64,000 nt of DNA from Bacteroidales bacterium (GTDB lineage: Bacteria > Bacteroidota > Bacteroidia > Bacteroidales > BM520). The notes under the pieces were generated by a model. The model saw only the letters and a program-made list of their open reading frames with translations. It searched no databases and was not told the DNA's origin. A program made the translations under genes and the position numbers. Location: NCBI GenBank assembly GCA_016285515.1, contig JAEEQW010000007.1, positions 1 to 64,000 on the forward strand, read 5' to 3'. The first letter of the stretch is position 1. Each line of letters begins with the position of its first letter. Of the stretch, positions 1 through 7,986 are shown one piece after another.

Positions 1-3000
1 ATCATCAGATTGTTGGGTCTAACTCTAATTGCCACATCGACTATTCCTGGAGACGATATAGGTTCATGCACCTCGAATTTTACCCTGCCGTTTGCCTTTT
101 CACCAGGAATCATTGGAACTATGCTGATATACTTTCCTTTGAAATCGACTTCTTTTCTGCCGACTACGAGGTCAACAGCTATATCATCCACAGACAATTC
201 ATTTATTTTCAGCTCAATAGACATTTCAAGCACATCACCGACCTTAAAAGTTTTAATATCAGGGTCAGGTATAACGATTGAGTTGGCGACAATTTCGTTC
301 CATGCAGATCTCATTTTTTTCTTCCATGCGGCATATTTGATAGCCATCCTGTAATTGTCAGCCTTAATATTTTCAAAGCGTTCAGCCAGTTTATAGTAGA
401 ACTTATTCTGATAATCAGTCAGTTGACGTTTCATCGTATAATGCGGTGAAATCAATGCAAACGAATTCTTGATATATTCGACCCAGTCAACAGGTACACC
501 TTCCGGATTTCTGTTTTCATAGAAAAGTTGTGTGATGTCGTTTTCAAAAAGATGATATATGATTTCCGAGTCAAGCACATCCTGATAACTCTGGTTGCTG
601 TATGTTCTATGTTGAGGCAGTGCCCAGCCGGCACCTTTCCTATATCCTTCAGCCCACCATCCGTCGAGGACGGAAAGGTTGACCACCCCGTTCATGACAG
701 CCTTCTCACCACTGGTTCCGGATGCCTCAAGCGGACGTGTCGGTGTATTAAGCCATATATCAGCACCCTGTACAAGTTTCTTGGCGATTTCCATATCATA
801 ATTCTCCACAAAAACTATCTTGCCGACGAATTCCGGACGGCGTGAAACCTCGATAATCATCCTTATCAAATCTTTTCCGGCCTGGTCAGCAGGATGTGCC
901 TTGCCTGCAAAAATGAACTGAACAGGATGGGTTTCTGAATTGACAATGGCTTTCAGACGGTCAAGGTTTTTGAAAAGCAGATGCGCGCGTTTGTATGTTG
1001 CGAAACGTCTTGCGAAACACACAGTAAGTTTGTTTTCGCTGAGAGTTTCAACAGTCTTCATTATTATCTTAGGATCTTCCTGACGACCGGTCATTTCTTT
1101 CTCAAGACGTTTCTTCAGCGTGTCAATCAGCGATTTGCGCAATTCCTGGCGGATGTCCCATATTTCCTTGTCCGGCACCTGATAAATCTTTTCCCAATAC
1201 TTCGGATTCATTTGGTCATTGAGAAATTCCTCGCCGAAATATTTCTTATGCAGATTATACCACTTTTCGGCAACCCATGAAGGGTAATGCACGCCGTTAG
1301 TGACATAATCCATATATAACTCATTGGTATAGTATCCTTTATAAAGGTCAATGAACATATCTTTTGTAACATCGCCGTGGATTTTACTGACTCCGTTGAC
1401 TTCCTGAGCCGTATGAATAGCGAGCACACTCATGGAAAACTTTTCATTTGAATTAGGAGTGAATTTGCCAAGGTTCATCAGTCGTTCCCATGAGCAGTTG
1501 AGCAGAGAGGAATATTGTGACAGATAAGTTCTTACGAGGTCTTCAGTGAATGCGTCATGACCTGCAGGAACAGGGGTGTGCGTAGTGAACAACGTAGAGG
1601 AACGCACTATTTCCAGAGCCTCATCGAACAGGAATTTACGTTCATCGACATATTCGCGAAGTCTTTCCAGTCCTGCGAAAGCAGCATGACCTTCGTTAAG
1701 GTGATAGACAGTCGGATTAAGACCAATCTTACGCAACAGGCGGATACCTCCTATACCAAGGAGAATTTCCTGTTTTATTCTGTTTTCCCAATTGCCACCA
1801 TATAGGTGGTATGTGACGGAACGGTCTATATCCCAGTTAGATTCCATGTCAGTATCAAGCAGATACAGAGGAATTCTGCCCACATCCACACGCCATACCT
1901 TAGCGGTAAGATTCCTGGCAGGGAAGGCAATCTGCACCTTTACCCAGTCATCATTTTCATCGCGGACAGGGATAATAGGCAGATGTGTGAATTTTTGCGG
2001 AATATCGGTTGCAATCTGGTCTCCCGAAGGCGACATCGACTGTTTGAAATATCCATAACGATACAGTAAGCCAATACCGACCGCATCGACATTAGAATCA
2101 CTCATTTCCTTAAGATAATCACCAGCAAGCATACCGAGTCCGCCGGAGAAAATCTTCAATGTGTTATGGATGCCGTATTCCATGCTGAAATAAGCCACAC
2201 TCGGCTTTGACTTGTTGACAGCATCGTTCATATATGCCTGGAATCTGTCATAAACATCCTTCAGTCTCTGCTTGAAATCCCCATCATTCTCAAGCGCGAT
2301 GATGTCGTTCTGACTTAAACTTTCGAGGAGCGAAATAGGATTGTGTTCATTTATCTCCCAAGAATCCGGATTAATTGAGGCGAACAAATTCTCGGCATCC
2401 TTGTTCCACGACCACCAAAGGTTCATGCTCAATGCACGCAGAGGTTTAAGGATGTCCGGCAATGATTGCCTGACATAAACCTTCCGCCATGTAGGAGACG
2501 CTGAAACAGCTATCGATTTGGTTATCTGACGATAATCCCGTTTTTTATCCTTATATAAATCCTCACGCATCTTGGTGTTGTCCAAGGCCTTCTGGTATGC
2601 ATCGAAATAATTACTAATCAGCGTATCCCATAGGAATTTCTCTGAAAGTCCAAAGGCATTATTCCTGACATGCAGCAACTTTTCATCGTCATAACCGACA
2701 AAACTCTGCAAAATGCCTGTAAGTGCCAGTGTTGCAGCATGATAGTTGTCGTCATCTCTCTCAAGTACCGCCACTCCGTCATCTATACCATGTGAATATT
2801 GTCTCACATACTGGCCGAATCCTGCCAATGATGAAGTCACACTCGGCACGGCAAAGGCAATGCTTTCAAGAGGAGTATATCCGTAAGGTTCGTAATATGA
2901 GGGGAATACCGTCAAATCGCTTCCCGCGAGAAGATAATAATAGTTGACATTGAAAATACCATCGTTGCCGTTAAGGTATGTCGGAACATCGATGACCTTA

Positions 3001-4163
3001 ACCTTGCAATTGTCATCGTTAGTAAGTCCTTTTCTCTTCAGATTACTGATGATAGCATCGTTTTCGGCATTATGGATATTATGTGTAAGATATTGACTGT
3101 GAGACAAATCATCCCCAGGGTTGATAACATTTGCCGGTACACAGACCATTACAATAACGTCCCTGTCAATATTATTGTTCAGTTCTGCGAGAGCATCAAT
3201 CAGTATATCAATACCTTTATTATGATATTCATATCTTCCGGAAGTTATGATGACTGGTGTAGCATTGTCGAACTTGCGTGAGAACATGGTTTCGGCAACC
3301 TTGAAAATGCACTTTCTGCCTTTTTTTCGCATGGAATTGCAGTCGTCCATATTGTGAGCGAATTCTCTGATAAATCCATTAGGCTGGATGAGATCGGCGG
3401 CGCGTCCGTAAAACGACTGGGCTTCCTTAGAAGTGATGTCACTCACAGTTGTGAAGACATCGCAAAGTTGGACAGAGAGTTTTTCCAAAGAATATTTTGC
3501 CCTGATATTCAATCTGTTGGCTATATCTGTAGCATCATAATACGACAGATTTTTATAGAGTTCCATACCATTGCTTGCAATGCATCTTCCTATCATTGTA
3601 GCATGAGTTGTAAAGATTGTCCCCACCTGTGGGACTTTGTCCTTGAGATACAGGATGCCCATACCCGACATCCATTCGTGGAATTGTGCCTGGATGGTAT
3701 CGGTGCCGGAGATATGGTATGTGTAAAAGCTTTCTATGATTTTTCCGGCGGCATAGCCGAACATGGCGGGTTCGATGTAATCCCATTGTCCGGATATGGA
3801 GTCGAGTTTGTATTTTTCCCAATACTCGGCAAATATGTTATTTCTTTCAGAGAAATACTGTTTGAAATTGACAAGGATGACTACGGGATTGCCCGGGACG
3901 AGCCACCGGCCGATTCTGAAAGAGAGTCCGCTGGAACGAGCCTCGCTTGCCCAGCTGCTATACAGACTGTTATCTTCCTTGAAGCCAGGGGTTTTGGAAG
4001 TTTCCATCCACACATCCGGTCCGATGTAGATATGGGAGTCACCGAATGTTTTATATAGTTTTTCAGATTTTGTAGAGAGGACTGTATAGATTCCTCCGAC
4101 TTTATTGCATATTTCCCAACTAATCTCAAAGAGGTAGTCAGGATGGAATGAAATTTTAGGCAT
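1..4163 (-). CDS. Glycogen synthase (GT3) / alpha-glucan phosphorylase (GT35) fusion, 3' end beyond window
   Basis: Open frame of 1387 codons read from ATG at 4163 and still open at the left edge, so only the extreme C-terminus is missing. The N-terminal part resembles GT3 glycogen synthases: an opening WEICNKVGGIYTVL and, near residue 314, GRYEYHNKG. The second half resembles alpha-glucan phosphorylase: SGGLGMLAGDYLK near residue 672, TNGVH near 958, and the PLP-site motif EASGTSGEKAVMNG with the candidate PLP lysine at residue 1154. I checked that these four motifs lie in one uninterrupted frame. Such fusions are known in Bacteroidetes and would act in the cytoplasm on glycogen, building and/or phosphorolysing alpha-1,4 chains. 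Whether both halves are catalytically active is not shown. The rest of the glycogen genes lie 44 kb away at 48261-52711. Confidence 0.9.
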   Translation of the reverse strand, partial: MPKISFHPDYLFEISWEICNKVGGIYTVLSTKSEKLYKTFGDSHIYIGPDVWMETSKTPGFKEDNSLYSSWASEARSSGLSFRIGRWLVPGNPVVILVNFKQYFSERNNIFAEYWEKYKLDSISGQWDYIEPAMFGYAAGKIIESFYTYHISGTDTIQAQFHEWMSGMGILYLKDKVPQVGTIFTTHATMIGRCIASNGMELYKNLSYYDATDIANRLNIRAKYSLEKLSVQLCDVFTTVSDITSKEAQSFYGRAADLIQPNGFIREFAHNMDDCNSMRKKGRKCIFKVAETMFSRKFDNATPVIITSGRYEYHNKGIDILIDALAELNNNIDRDVIVMVCVPANVINPGDDLSHSQYLTHNIHNAENDAIISNLKRKGLTNDDNCKVKVIDVPTYLNGNDGIFNVNYYYLLAGSDLTVFPSYYEPYGYTPLESIAFAVPSVTSSLAGFGQYVRQYSHGIDDGVAVLERDDDNYHAATLALTGILQSFVGYDDEKLLHVRNNAFGLSEKFLWDTLISNYFDAYQKALDNTKMREDLYKDKKRDYRQITKSIAVSASPTWRKVYVRQSLPDILKPLRALSMNLWWSWNKDAENLFASINPDSWEINEHNPISLLESLSQNDIIALENDGDFKQRLKDVYDRFQAYMNDAVNKSKPSVAYFSMEYGIHNTLKIFSGGLGMLAGDYLKEMSDSNVDAVGIGLLYRYGYFKQSMSPSGDQIATDIPQKFTHLPIIPVRDENDDWVKVQIAFPARNLTAKVWRVDVGRIPLYLLDTDMESNWDIDRSVTYHLYGGNWENRIKQEILLGIGGIRLLRKIGLNPTVYHLNEGHAAFAGLERLREYVDERKFLFDEALEIVRSSTLFTTHTPVPAGHDAFTEDLVRTYLSQYSSLLNCSWERLMNLGKFTPNSNEKFSMSVLAIHTAQEVNGVSKIHGDVTKDMFIDLYKGYYTNELYMDYVTNGVHYPSWVAEKWYNLHKKYFGEEFLNDQMNPKYWEKIYQVPDKEIWDIRQELRKSLIDTLKKRLEKEMTGRQEDPKIIMKTVETLSENKLTVCFARRFATYKRAHLLFKNLDRLKAIVNSETHPVQFIFAGKAHPADQAGKDLIRMIIEVSRRPEFVGKIVFVENYDMEIAKKLVQGADIWLNTPTRPLEASGTSGEKAVMNGVVNLSVLDGWWAEGYRKGAGWALPQHRTYSNQSYQDVLDSEIIYHLFENDITQLFYENRNPEGVPVDWVEYIKNSFALISPHYTMKRQLTDYQNKFYYKLAERFENIKADNYRMAIKYAAWKKKMRSAWNEIVANSIVIPDPDIKTFKVGDVLEMSIELKINELSVDDIAVDLVVGRKEVDFKGKYISIVPMIPGEKANGRVKFEVHEPISSPGIVDVAIRVRPNNLM

Positions 4164-4180
4164 ATTGAAAAAAATTTGTG

Positions 4181-4188
4181 CAAAGATA
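4181..4188 (-). promoter_or_regulatory. Bacteroidetes -7 box for the GT3-GT35 fusion
   Basis: Read on the minus strand this is TATCTTTG, matching TAnnTTTG, 17 bases upstream of the ATG at 4163. A TTGA lies about 22 bases further upstream (4211-4214) as a poor -33 box. Confidence 0.5.
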
Positions 4189-4210
4189 ATGATTTTACCT
4201 CACTTATAAT

Positions 4211-4324
4211 TCAATTATTTTCTTGTTTTTCGTTGCCTGTCATTTTCCCGGTTTCAGGTATATAATCCGCCATAAATTCGTCATGCAAAACCTGATTGAT
4301 GGCTGGCATCTCACAAATAAACAT
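4211..4324 (-). other. Possible 37-residue ORF between a terminator and the phosphorylase promoter
   Basis: ATG at 4324 to TGA at 4211 encodes a soluble, acidic 37-residue peptide ending TGKMTGNEKQENN. It starts just after the minus-strand terminator hairpin and stops before the -7 box of the fusion gene. It has no recognised domain. It may be a small protein, the tail of a lost gene, or chance. No Shine-Dalgarno sequence is seen. Confidence 0.2.
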
Positions 4325-4326
4325 AT

Positions 4327-4356
4327 AAAAAAATCCCGCCATCGCTGACGGGATTT
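4327..4356 (-). terminator. Rho-independent terminator, minus strand
   Basis: Stem AAATCCCG (4331-4338) pairs with CGGGATTT (4349-4356). Read on the minus strand it is followed by a run of T. No convincing minus-strand gene lies directly upstream, so it may be left over from a lost gene. Confidence 0.6.
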
Positions 4357-4361
4357 CGGCG

Positions 4362-4432
4362 CTGTAGGGCTGTCGTACCACGGCAGCCGCATTACCAATT
4401 TGCCTGTAGGGCTGTCGTACCACGGCAGCCGC
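4362..4432. repeat. Two identical 29-bp REP-like hairpins
   Basis: Identical 29-base copies lie at 4362-4390 and 4404-4432, 42 bases start to start. Each contains a hairpin with an 8-bp stem (GGCTGTCG with CGGCAGCC, one G-T pair) around the loop TACCA. The terminal GGCTG/CAGCC pairing is shared with the other hairpin family at 4536-4567 and 5527-5558. Confidence 0.8.
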
Positions 4433-4477
4433 TGTTCACAACGATTACAGAGCGGCTGCCACAGTAGGAATGCACCG

Positions 4478-4505
4478 CGTGCGTCCGAATCACCACGTGC
4501 GTCCG
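4478..4505. repeat. Short direct repeat CGTGCGTCCG
   Basis: The ten bases CGTGCGTCCG occur at 4478-4487 and 4496-4505 inside the repeat-rich islet, between the two hairpin families. Confidence 0.5.
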
Positions 4506-4535
4506 CAAATGGTTTTGCCGTGTTACGCGGACATG

Positions 4536-4567
4536 CCGTGTGCGGCTGCCACAATGTGACAGCCCTA
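4536..4567. repeat. Dispersed 32-bp hairpin repeat, copy 1
   Basis: Identical over 32 bases to 5527-5558. It contains an imperfect hairpin, GGCTGCCAC paired with GTGACAGCC around a short loop. Together the two copies flank the phage-like remnant and the DUF4160/DUF2442 gene pair in the same orientation. Confidence 0.8.
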
Positions 4568-4568
4568 A

Positions 4569-4733
4569 AGCATCCTCTCCGACATCCGTGTTGAACTTGC
4601 CGACGAGTTCGACCGCAACTTCCAGCGCGAGGCATTCTTCAGCAAACCCTGGAATCCGAAAGCACCGCAAGGACTGAAACTTCGGGTGCTCAAAATTTTA
4701 TCATCGATGAAGGCAATATCTTGTCCACGATGA
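4569..4733 (+). pseudogene. Fragment resembling a phage virion-morphogenesis/tail protein
   Basis: From 4569, directly after an in-frame TAA, the plus strand reads SILSDIRVELADEFDRNF followed by QREAFFSKPWNPK. This style (DEFDRNFxxxAFFxxxWxP) recalls the N-terminal half of phage virion-morphogenesis proteins from Bacteroidetes prophages. The reading then degenerates, and plausible coding appears to move to the +1 frame near 4680. There is no start codon. I take it as a decayed remnant. The family assignment is from memory and unverified. Confidence 0.35.
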
Positions 4734-4819
4734 CATATTCACATTCAATATGGGAAAACGTCAACAGCCATCTCTATCTGGAATGAAACAAAATTTTCCC
4801 TCACAATTAGCGCACCAAC

Positions 4820-4851
4820 TTTGCATGTTTCGGAAAAACAATATATCTTTG
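4820..4851 (+). promoter_or_regulatory. Bacteroidetes promoter TTTG-N20-TATCTTTG
   Basis: TTTG at 4820-4823 and TATCTTTG at 4844-4851 with a 20-base spacer, the consensus layout. Transcription would begin a few bases later and favours the ATG at 4877 over the TTG at 4862. Confidence 0.75.
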
Positions 4852-4876
4852 CAATCGGATTTTGGTTTATAACCGT

Positions 4877-5173
4877 ATGGGACAGTTGGCTTTCTTGAAG
4901 ACGTTCATTCTTGTTGCCATTCCACTTGACGCGAATGACAACCGTCGTCATGTCCATGTGTTCCGCCAAAAGCAACGCCATCAAAAATCGGCTGCCAAGA
5001 TTTGGATTGAGTCAAACGGCAAGAAATGTATTGAGATTGAGGAATCAACCCTTTCGGCCAAAGAAAACAAAATGCTGATTGATGCCATCGACCGGCATTG
5101 GGAATACATCAACGAACAGATTACGATTACATTCCGCGGTGAAAAAACAAAACCGATTAATATTGAAGACTAA
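4877..5173 (+). CDS. DUF4160-like small protein
   Basis: 98 residues if the ATG at 4877 is used. I prefer it to a TTG at 4862 because the promoter's -7 box ends at 4851. The sequence carries DNRRHVHVF and then AKIWIE, ending in a helical HWEYINEQI segment. That arrangement (a His-rich strand followed by A-K-x-W) is typical of DUF4160. It is followed 20 bases downstream by a DUF2442 gene, the usual partner of DUF4160. The pair is often discussed as toxin/antitoxin-like, but no activity is established here. The protein is soluble with no signal peptide. The surroundings are rich in repeats and remnants, which suggests acquisition by transfer. Confidence 0.65.
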   Translation: MGQLAFLKTFILVAIPLDANDNRRHVHVFRQKQRHQKSAAKIWIESNGKKCIEIEESTLSAKENKMLIDAIDRHWEYINEQITITFRGEKTKPINIED

Positions 5174-5179
5174 AAAAAT

Positions 5180-5186
5180 AGGAGGA
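5180..5186 (+). promoter_or_regulatory. Strong Shine-Dalgarno AGGAGGA
   Basis: AGGAGGA ends 7 bases before the ATG at 5194. Most genes in this window have no such site, so it stands out and supports both the start choice and a foreign origin for this gene pair. Confidence 0.7.
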
Positions 5187-5193
5187 TATTGAC

Positions 5194-5436
5194 ATGTGTA
5201 AGATTCCAAACGTAAGCTTAGGCATAAAGGATCTGGACTTTACTGCCCGTCGTGGCATGTTCATCGCCCGCTTGACTGATGGCCGTGAAATTGTTGTTCC
5301 TGTTTCGTTGTTTCCCGACATCAAACAAATGTCAATCAAAGAACGCAACGAATGGATGATTCTGGATGACCAGTATTTCACCTTTGAACACATGAGCCGC
5401 GTTTACTCCATTCTCGATCTGCTCCGGGTAGTGTAA
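5194..5436 (+). CDS. DUF2442 domain protein
   Basis: 80 residues. The central ARLTDGREIVVPVSLFPDIK followed by KERNEW matches the DUF2442 pattern: a DGR strand, then V/I-P-L/V-x-x-F-P, then an E-R-x-x-W helix. It is soluble, with no signal peptide. It lies 20 bases after the DUF4160-like gene and is surely in the same transcript, with its own strong Shine-Dalgarno. DUF2442 proteins often occur next to DUF4160 proteins. A regulatory or antitoxin-like role is inferred, not shown. Confidence 0.8.
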   Translation: MCKIPNVSLGIKDLDFTARRGMFIARLTDGREIVVPVSLFPDIKQMSIKERNEWMILDDQYFTFEHMSRVYSILDLLRVV

Positions 5437-5682
5437 AACATATTAGCGATGTAGCACCTCGATGGGTGGTACCAATGAATTCGTAGTAATCGTTTCGCTA
5501 CAAAATTAGCATCCCTTCGGGATGCACCGTGTGCGGCTGCCACAATGTGACAGCCCTACAGCCCATGGTCATCCCATCAATGCCAAAGTCAGCGGCGAAT
5601 AATCAGGAAAAAGATTGAAGTCTGCTGCAAGGACATCTTTGTATGATTTTTTTATTATTTTTGCTGAAAAATTTTATACCCT
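5437..5682. repeat. Intergenic region with hairpins and second copy of the 32-bp repeat
   Basis: No gene seen. A perfect hairpin GCATCCC-TTC-GGGATGC lies at 5509-5525. It runs directly into the second copy of the 32-bp dispersed repeat (5527-5558, identical to 4536-4567). A -7-like TATTTTTG is at 5656-5663, before the esterase ATG at 5683, with no well-spaced -33 box. Confidence 0.7.
5656..5663 (+). promoter_or_regulatory. -7 box TATTTTTG for the esterase gene
   Basis: Matches TAnnTTTG, 19 bases before the ATG at 5683. The nearest TTTG (5638-5641) is only 14 bases upstream, shorter than usual, so the call is moderate. Confidence 0.45.
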
Positions 5683-6774
5683 ATGAAACCAATAAGACAA
5701 ATCATCCTCATCTTTTCATTATTGCTTCTGTCGTGCACAACGCTGCGTGCACAAACCGAAACCTTTGAATGGCAAGGCGTGATGCGGCAATACAACATGC
5801 ACATACCAGCCCAACATGCCGACTGCATGCCTGTGATGTTCTTCCTTCACGGACTGGGCGACAACCTCACACACCTTGAACAGGAATTTAACTTTACGCA
5901 ACTTGCCGATGATTTTGGCTGGGCCATTGTTCTGCCACAAGCACTCAACCTCGGCATCGGCAACATGTGGAACGTTCCCGGAATTGGCTCAGGTAATGTG
6001 GACGATGAGGGATTCATTATGACCTTGCTCGACACTCTGACAGTCCGCCATAATCTCAACCCCGACAGCGTCTTCTTCACAGGCTTCTCCATGGGCGGAT
6101 TCATGACACACATGCTGGCCATCAAACAAGGCAACCGCATCACTGCATGCGCACCCGTCAGCGGACTGATTACGACTCCGCTCGCCAGTCTGACTCCTGT
6201 CGCACCTGTCAGAATGCTGCACATCCACGGCACTAATGACAACGTGGTAGGCTACAACGGCTCCTCCATCGTCTTCGGCTCAAAGCTCGGCCTCAGCGTG
6301 GACGAAATCATCAACTACTGGCAGAACGCCAACGGCTGCAGCGGTGAACCTCAAATCGACTCCCTACCCGACACACACAACGATGGACTACGTTTTGTGC
6401 GCTATTCATACAATTGCGACACTGACCTGCAACACCTCAAGGTAATCGGCGGCACTCACACATGGTATTTCAGCGGACATGATGTCGGTTATTTGCAGAT
6501 AATCCACGATTTCTTCACAGGTGACAATTTCCTGTCCATTTTTGAAGACCACGACCGCGTTCCCATACGCATTACCCCCAATCCCACCGATGGAGTAATC
6601 AGTGTGGAGTCGGAACACTCTACTGAGGTGACTTTATTTGATATGCATGGACGCATGATACTCCAGCGCCATTTGGATGCCGGTGTCTCCCAGTTGGATC
6701 TCAGGCACCTTCCTTCAGGCATATACACCCTTCGCACACAAATCGGGGAAACAATGAAAGTAATTATTAATTAA
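5683..6774 (+). CDS. Secreted alpha/beta-hydrolase esterase (CE1/PHB-depolymerase-like) with T9SS tail
   Basis: 363 residues. A signal peptide (about 1-23, ending LRAQ) is followed by a hydrolase domain with FFLHGLGDN (oxyanion region), the nucleophile elbow GFSMGGFM, HGTNDNVVG carrying a likely catalytic Asp, and GGTHTW carrying a likely His. This is the layout of the LpqC/feruloyl-esterase family. The last 75 residues, starting PNPTDGVISVESEH and ending in a GIYTLR strand, are a type A T9SS sorting domain, so it is probably exported and surface-anchored or released. The substrate could be an acylated plant polymer or another ester. Codon use and GC look somewhat higher than in neighbouring genes. 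Confidence 0.85.
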   Translation: MKPIRQIILIFSLLLLSCTTLRAQTETFEWQGVMRQYNMHIPAQHADCMPVMFFLHGLGDNLTHLEQEFNFTQLADDFGWAIVLPQALNLGIGNMWNVPGIGSGNVDDEGFIMTLLDTLTVRHNLNPDSVFFTGFSMGGFMTHMLAIKQGNRITACAPVSGLITTPLASLTPVAPVRMLHIHGTNDNVVGYNGSSIVFGSKLGLSVDEIINYWQNANGCSGEPQIDSLPDTHNDGLRFVRYSYNCDTDLQHLKVIGGTHTWYFSGHDVGYLQIIHDFFTGDNFLSIFEDHDRVPIRITPNPTDGVISVESEHSTEVTLFDMHGRMILQRHLDAGVSQLDLRHLPSGIYTLRTQIGETMKVIIN

Positions 6775-6788
6775 GAAGTAGCTTCTTA
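6772..6788 (+). other. Short perfect hairpin at the esterase stop codon
   Basis: TAAGAAG-TAG-CTTCTTA is a 7-bp perfect stem that includes the stop codon. No T run follows, so it is a weak or factor-dependent terminator at best. Confidence 0.35.
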
Positions 6789-6817
6789 TTCTGTGACATA
6801 ATATAAAACATAAAATT

Positions 6818-7819
6818 ATGAAAAAAATAGCGTTATTGATTATCTGTTTAGTTTGGACATCCCTGACCCATGCACAGATTGGAAGTCTGATTCAAAGGGC
6901 AGCAAGAAGTACGGTCAACAAAACCGTAGATAATGTTATAGACAAAACGACAGATGCTGCATCGGACTCCATTGCCAATGCAATCACAAGGGAAATAGAA
7001 AAAAATCATTCCACATCAACCACAAAGGAAAGCGAAGAGGCCACTTCCGAAGGTTATCAAACAGTCGGAGAGGTTATGATGGCTTTGCCCGAACTTCCCA
7101 CAGTACAACAGTTAGTAAGCTACAAGACCGCTGAATTTGGCTCGCAAGAATTCAAAATGCTTACCAGTCCGGTAACAGCTTTTAACGGCAAGGCAGCCAT
7201 GCTCTCCATACAAGCTGCGAATATTGCATGTCAGAATGTGGATTCAACACAAGCCGCAGACTGGGTATATAAGAATACCGAAGCTGTCACAGGGTTGTCA
7301 AAAGAGGAAATTGACGAATTATCCACCATGTCGGAAGAAGAGCAGCAGGAATACCTTCAGAATCATTACAAGCAGGGAACTGCTGAGGAGGCCATGCTGA
7401 AAAATGCCGAGGAGGCTTCCAAATACCTTGAACCACTGCAGCCGCAAATCGACCGCTGGGATGCTGTCAATGCCAAAGTAGATGAACTCTATGAACAAAC
7501 GGATGCAAAAATCAAAGTGATTTACAATAAATACGAGTCCCAGTTAGAAAAGACATCTGATGCCGCACGCAATAAAATTCTGCTGAAATATTATTCCGAA
7601 ATAGCACCAATGCAAAGGGAAGCAGTACAAAAGGCACTTGAGTGTCGCTTGAAGGAGCAGCTTCCAATTGCAGAGGAAATTGAAAATGAAATGGTGAAAA
7701 TAAGAATGACTCACCAGGATATGATTTCCGTGTTGCTTAATTACCCGCAACTAACTTCCATCTATTATTTTGGAGAGATAACCCGTTTGCTCGATATTCC
7801 GGAGTTTTCAGGACAATAA
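6818..7819 (+). CDS. Exported helical protein of unknown function
   Basis: 333 residues. A clear signal peptide (MKKIALLIICLVWTSLTHAQ) precedes an Ala-, Glu- and Lys-rich helical protein. An amphipathic stretch near the mature N-terminus alternates Asp, Ala and Val (VDNVIDKTTDAASDSI). The central and C-terminal parts look like coiled coil (for example EEIDELSTMSEEEQQEYLQ). There is no lipobox, membrane segment or T9SS tail, so a periplasmic location is likely. I recognise no family. It stands alone between the esterase and the TlpA-like operon, separated from the latter by 167 bases containing a separate promoter. Confidence 0.75.
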   Translation: MKKIALLIICLVWTSLTHAQIGSLIQRAARSTVNKTVDNVIDKTTDAASDSIANAITREIEKNHSTSTTKESEEATSEGYQTVGEVMMALPELPTVQQLVSYKTAEFGSQEFKMLTSPVTAFNGKAAMLSIQAANIACQNVDSTQAADWVYKNTEAVTGLSKEEIDELSTMSEEEQQEYLQNHYKQGTAEEAMLKNAEEASKYLEPLQPQIDRWDAVNAKVDELYEQTDAKIKVIYNKYESQLEKTSDAARNKILLKYYSEIAPMQREAVQKALECRLKEQLPIAEEIENEMVKIRMTHQDMISVLLNYPQLTSIYYFGEITRLLDIPEFSGQ

Positions 7820-7906
7820 CATAATCCAAGAGGAACACCTGGCATTGCCACAATGCAGAGACAGGGCATGTTTTGTAGAGGAAAAGAAGGTGAAGAAGAA
7901 AATATT

Positions 7907-7938
7907 TGTTTCAAAATAAATATTTTGCATTAATTTTG
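7907..7938 (+). promoter_or_regulatory. Promoter of the TlpA-DUF6029-Omp28 operon
   Basis: TTTG at 7907-7910 and TAATTTTG at 7931-7938, spaced exactly 20 bases, the Bacteroides consensus. It leaves a leader of roughly 40 bases before the ATG at 7987. Confidence 0.8.
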
Positions 7939-7986
7939 CAGAAATAAAAGTTTTTGGAAATAATAATTTAAGCTATCATACATAAA

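Noticed and set aside
4362..4432. CRISPR or transposon terminal repeats at the 29-bp copies
   Set aside because: Only two copies with 13 bases between them, and no transposase.
4240..4670. Minus-strand open frames over the hairpin repeats
   Set aside because: They translate hairpins into Arg/His/Cys-rich low-complexity sequence; no start context.
4862..4876. TTG start for the DUF4160-like gene
   Set aside because: Only 11 bases after the -7 box, leaving almost no leader; the ATG at 4877 fits the promoter.
5683..5760. Lipoprotein signal in the esterase (SC within LLLLSCTTLRAQ)
   Set aside because: A T9SS tail is present and a type I cleavage site after LRAQ fits better.
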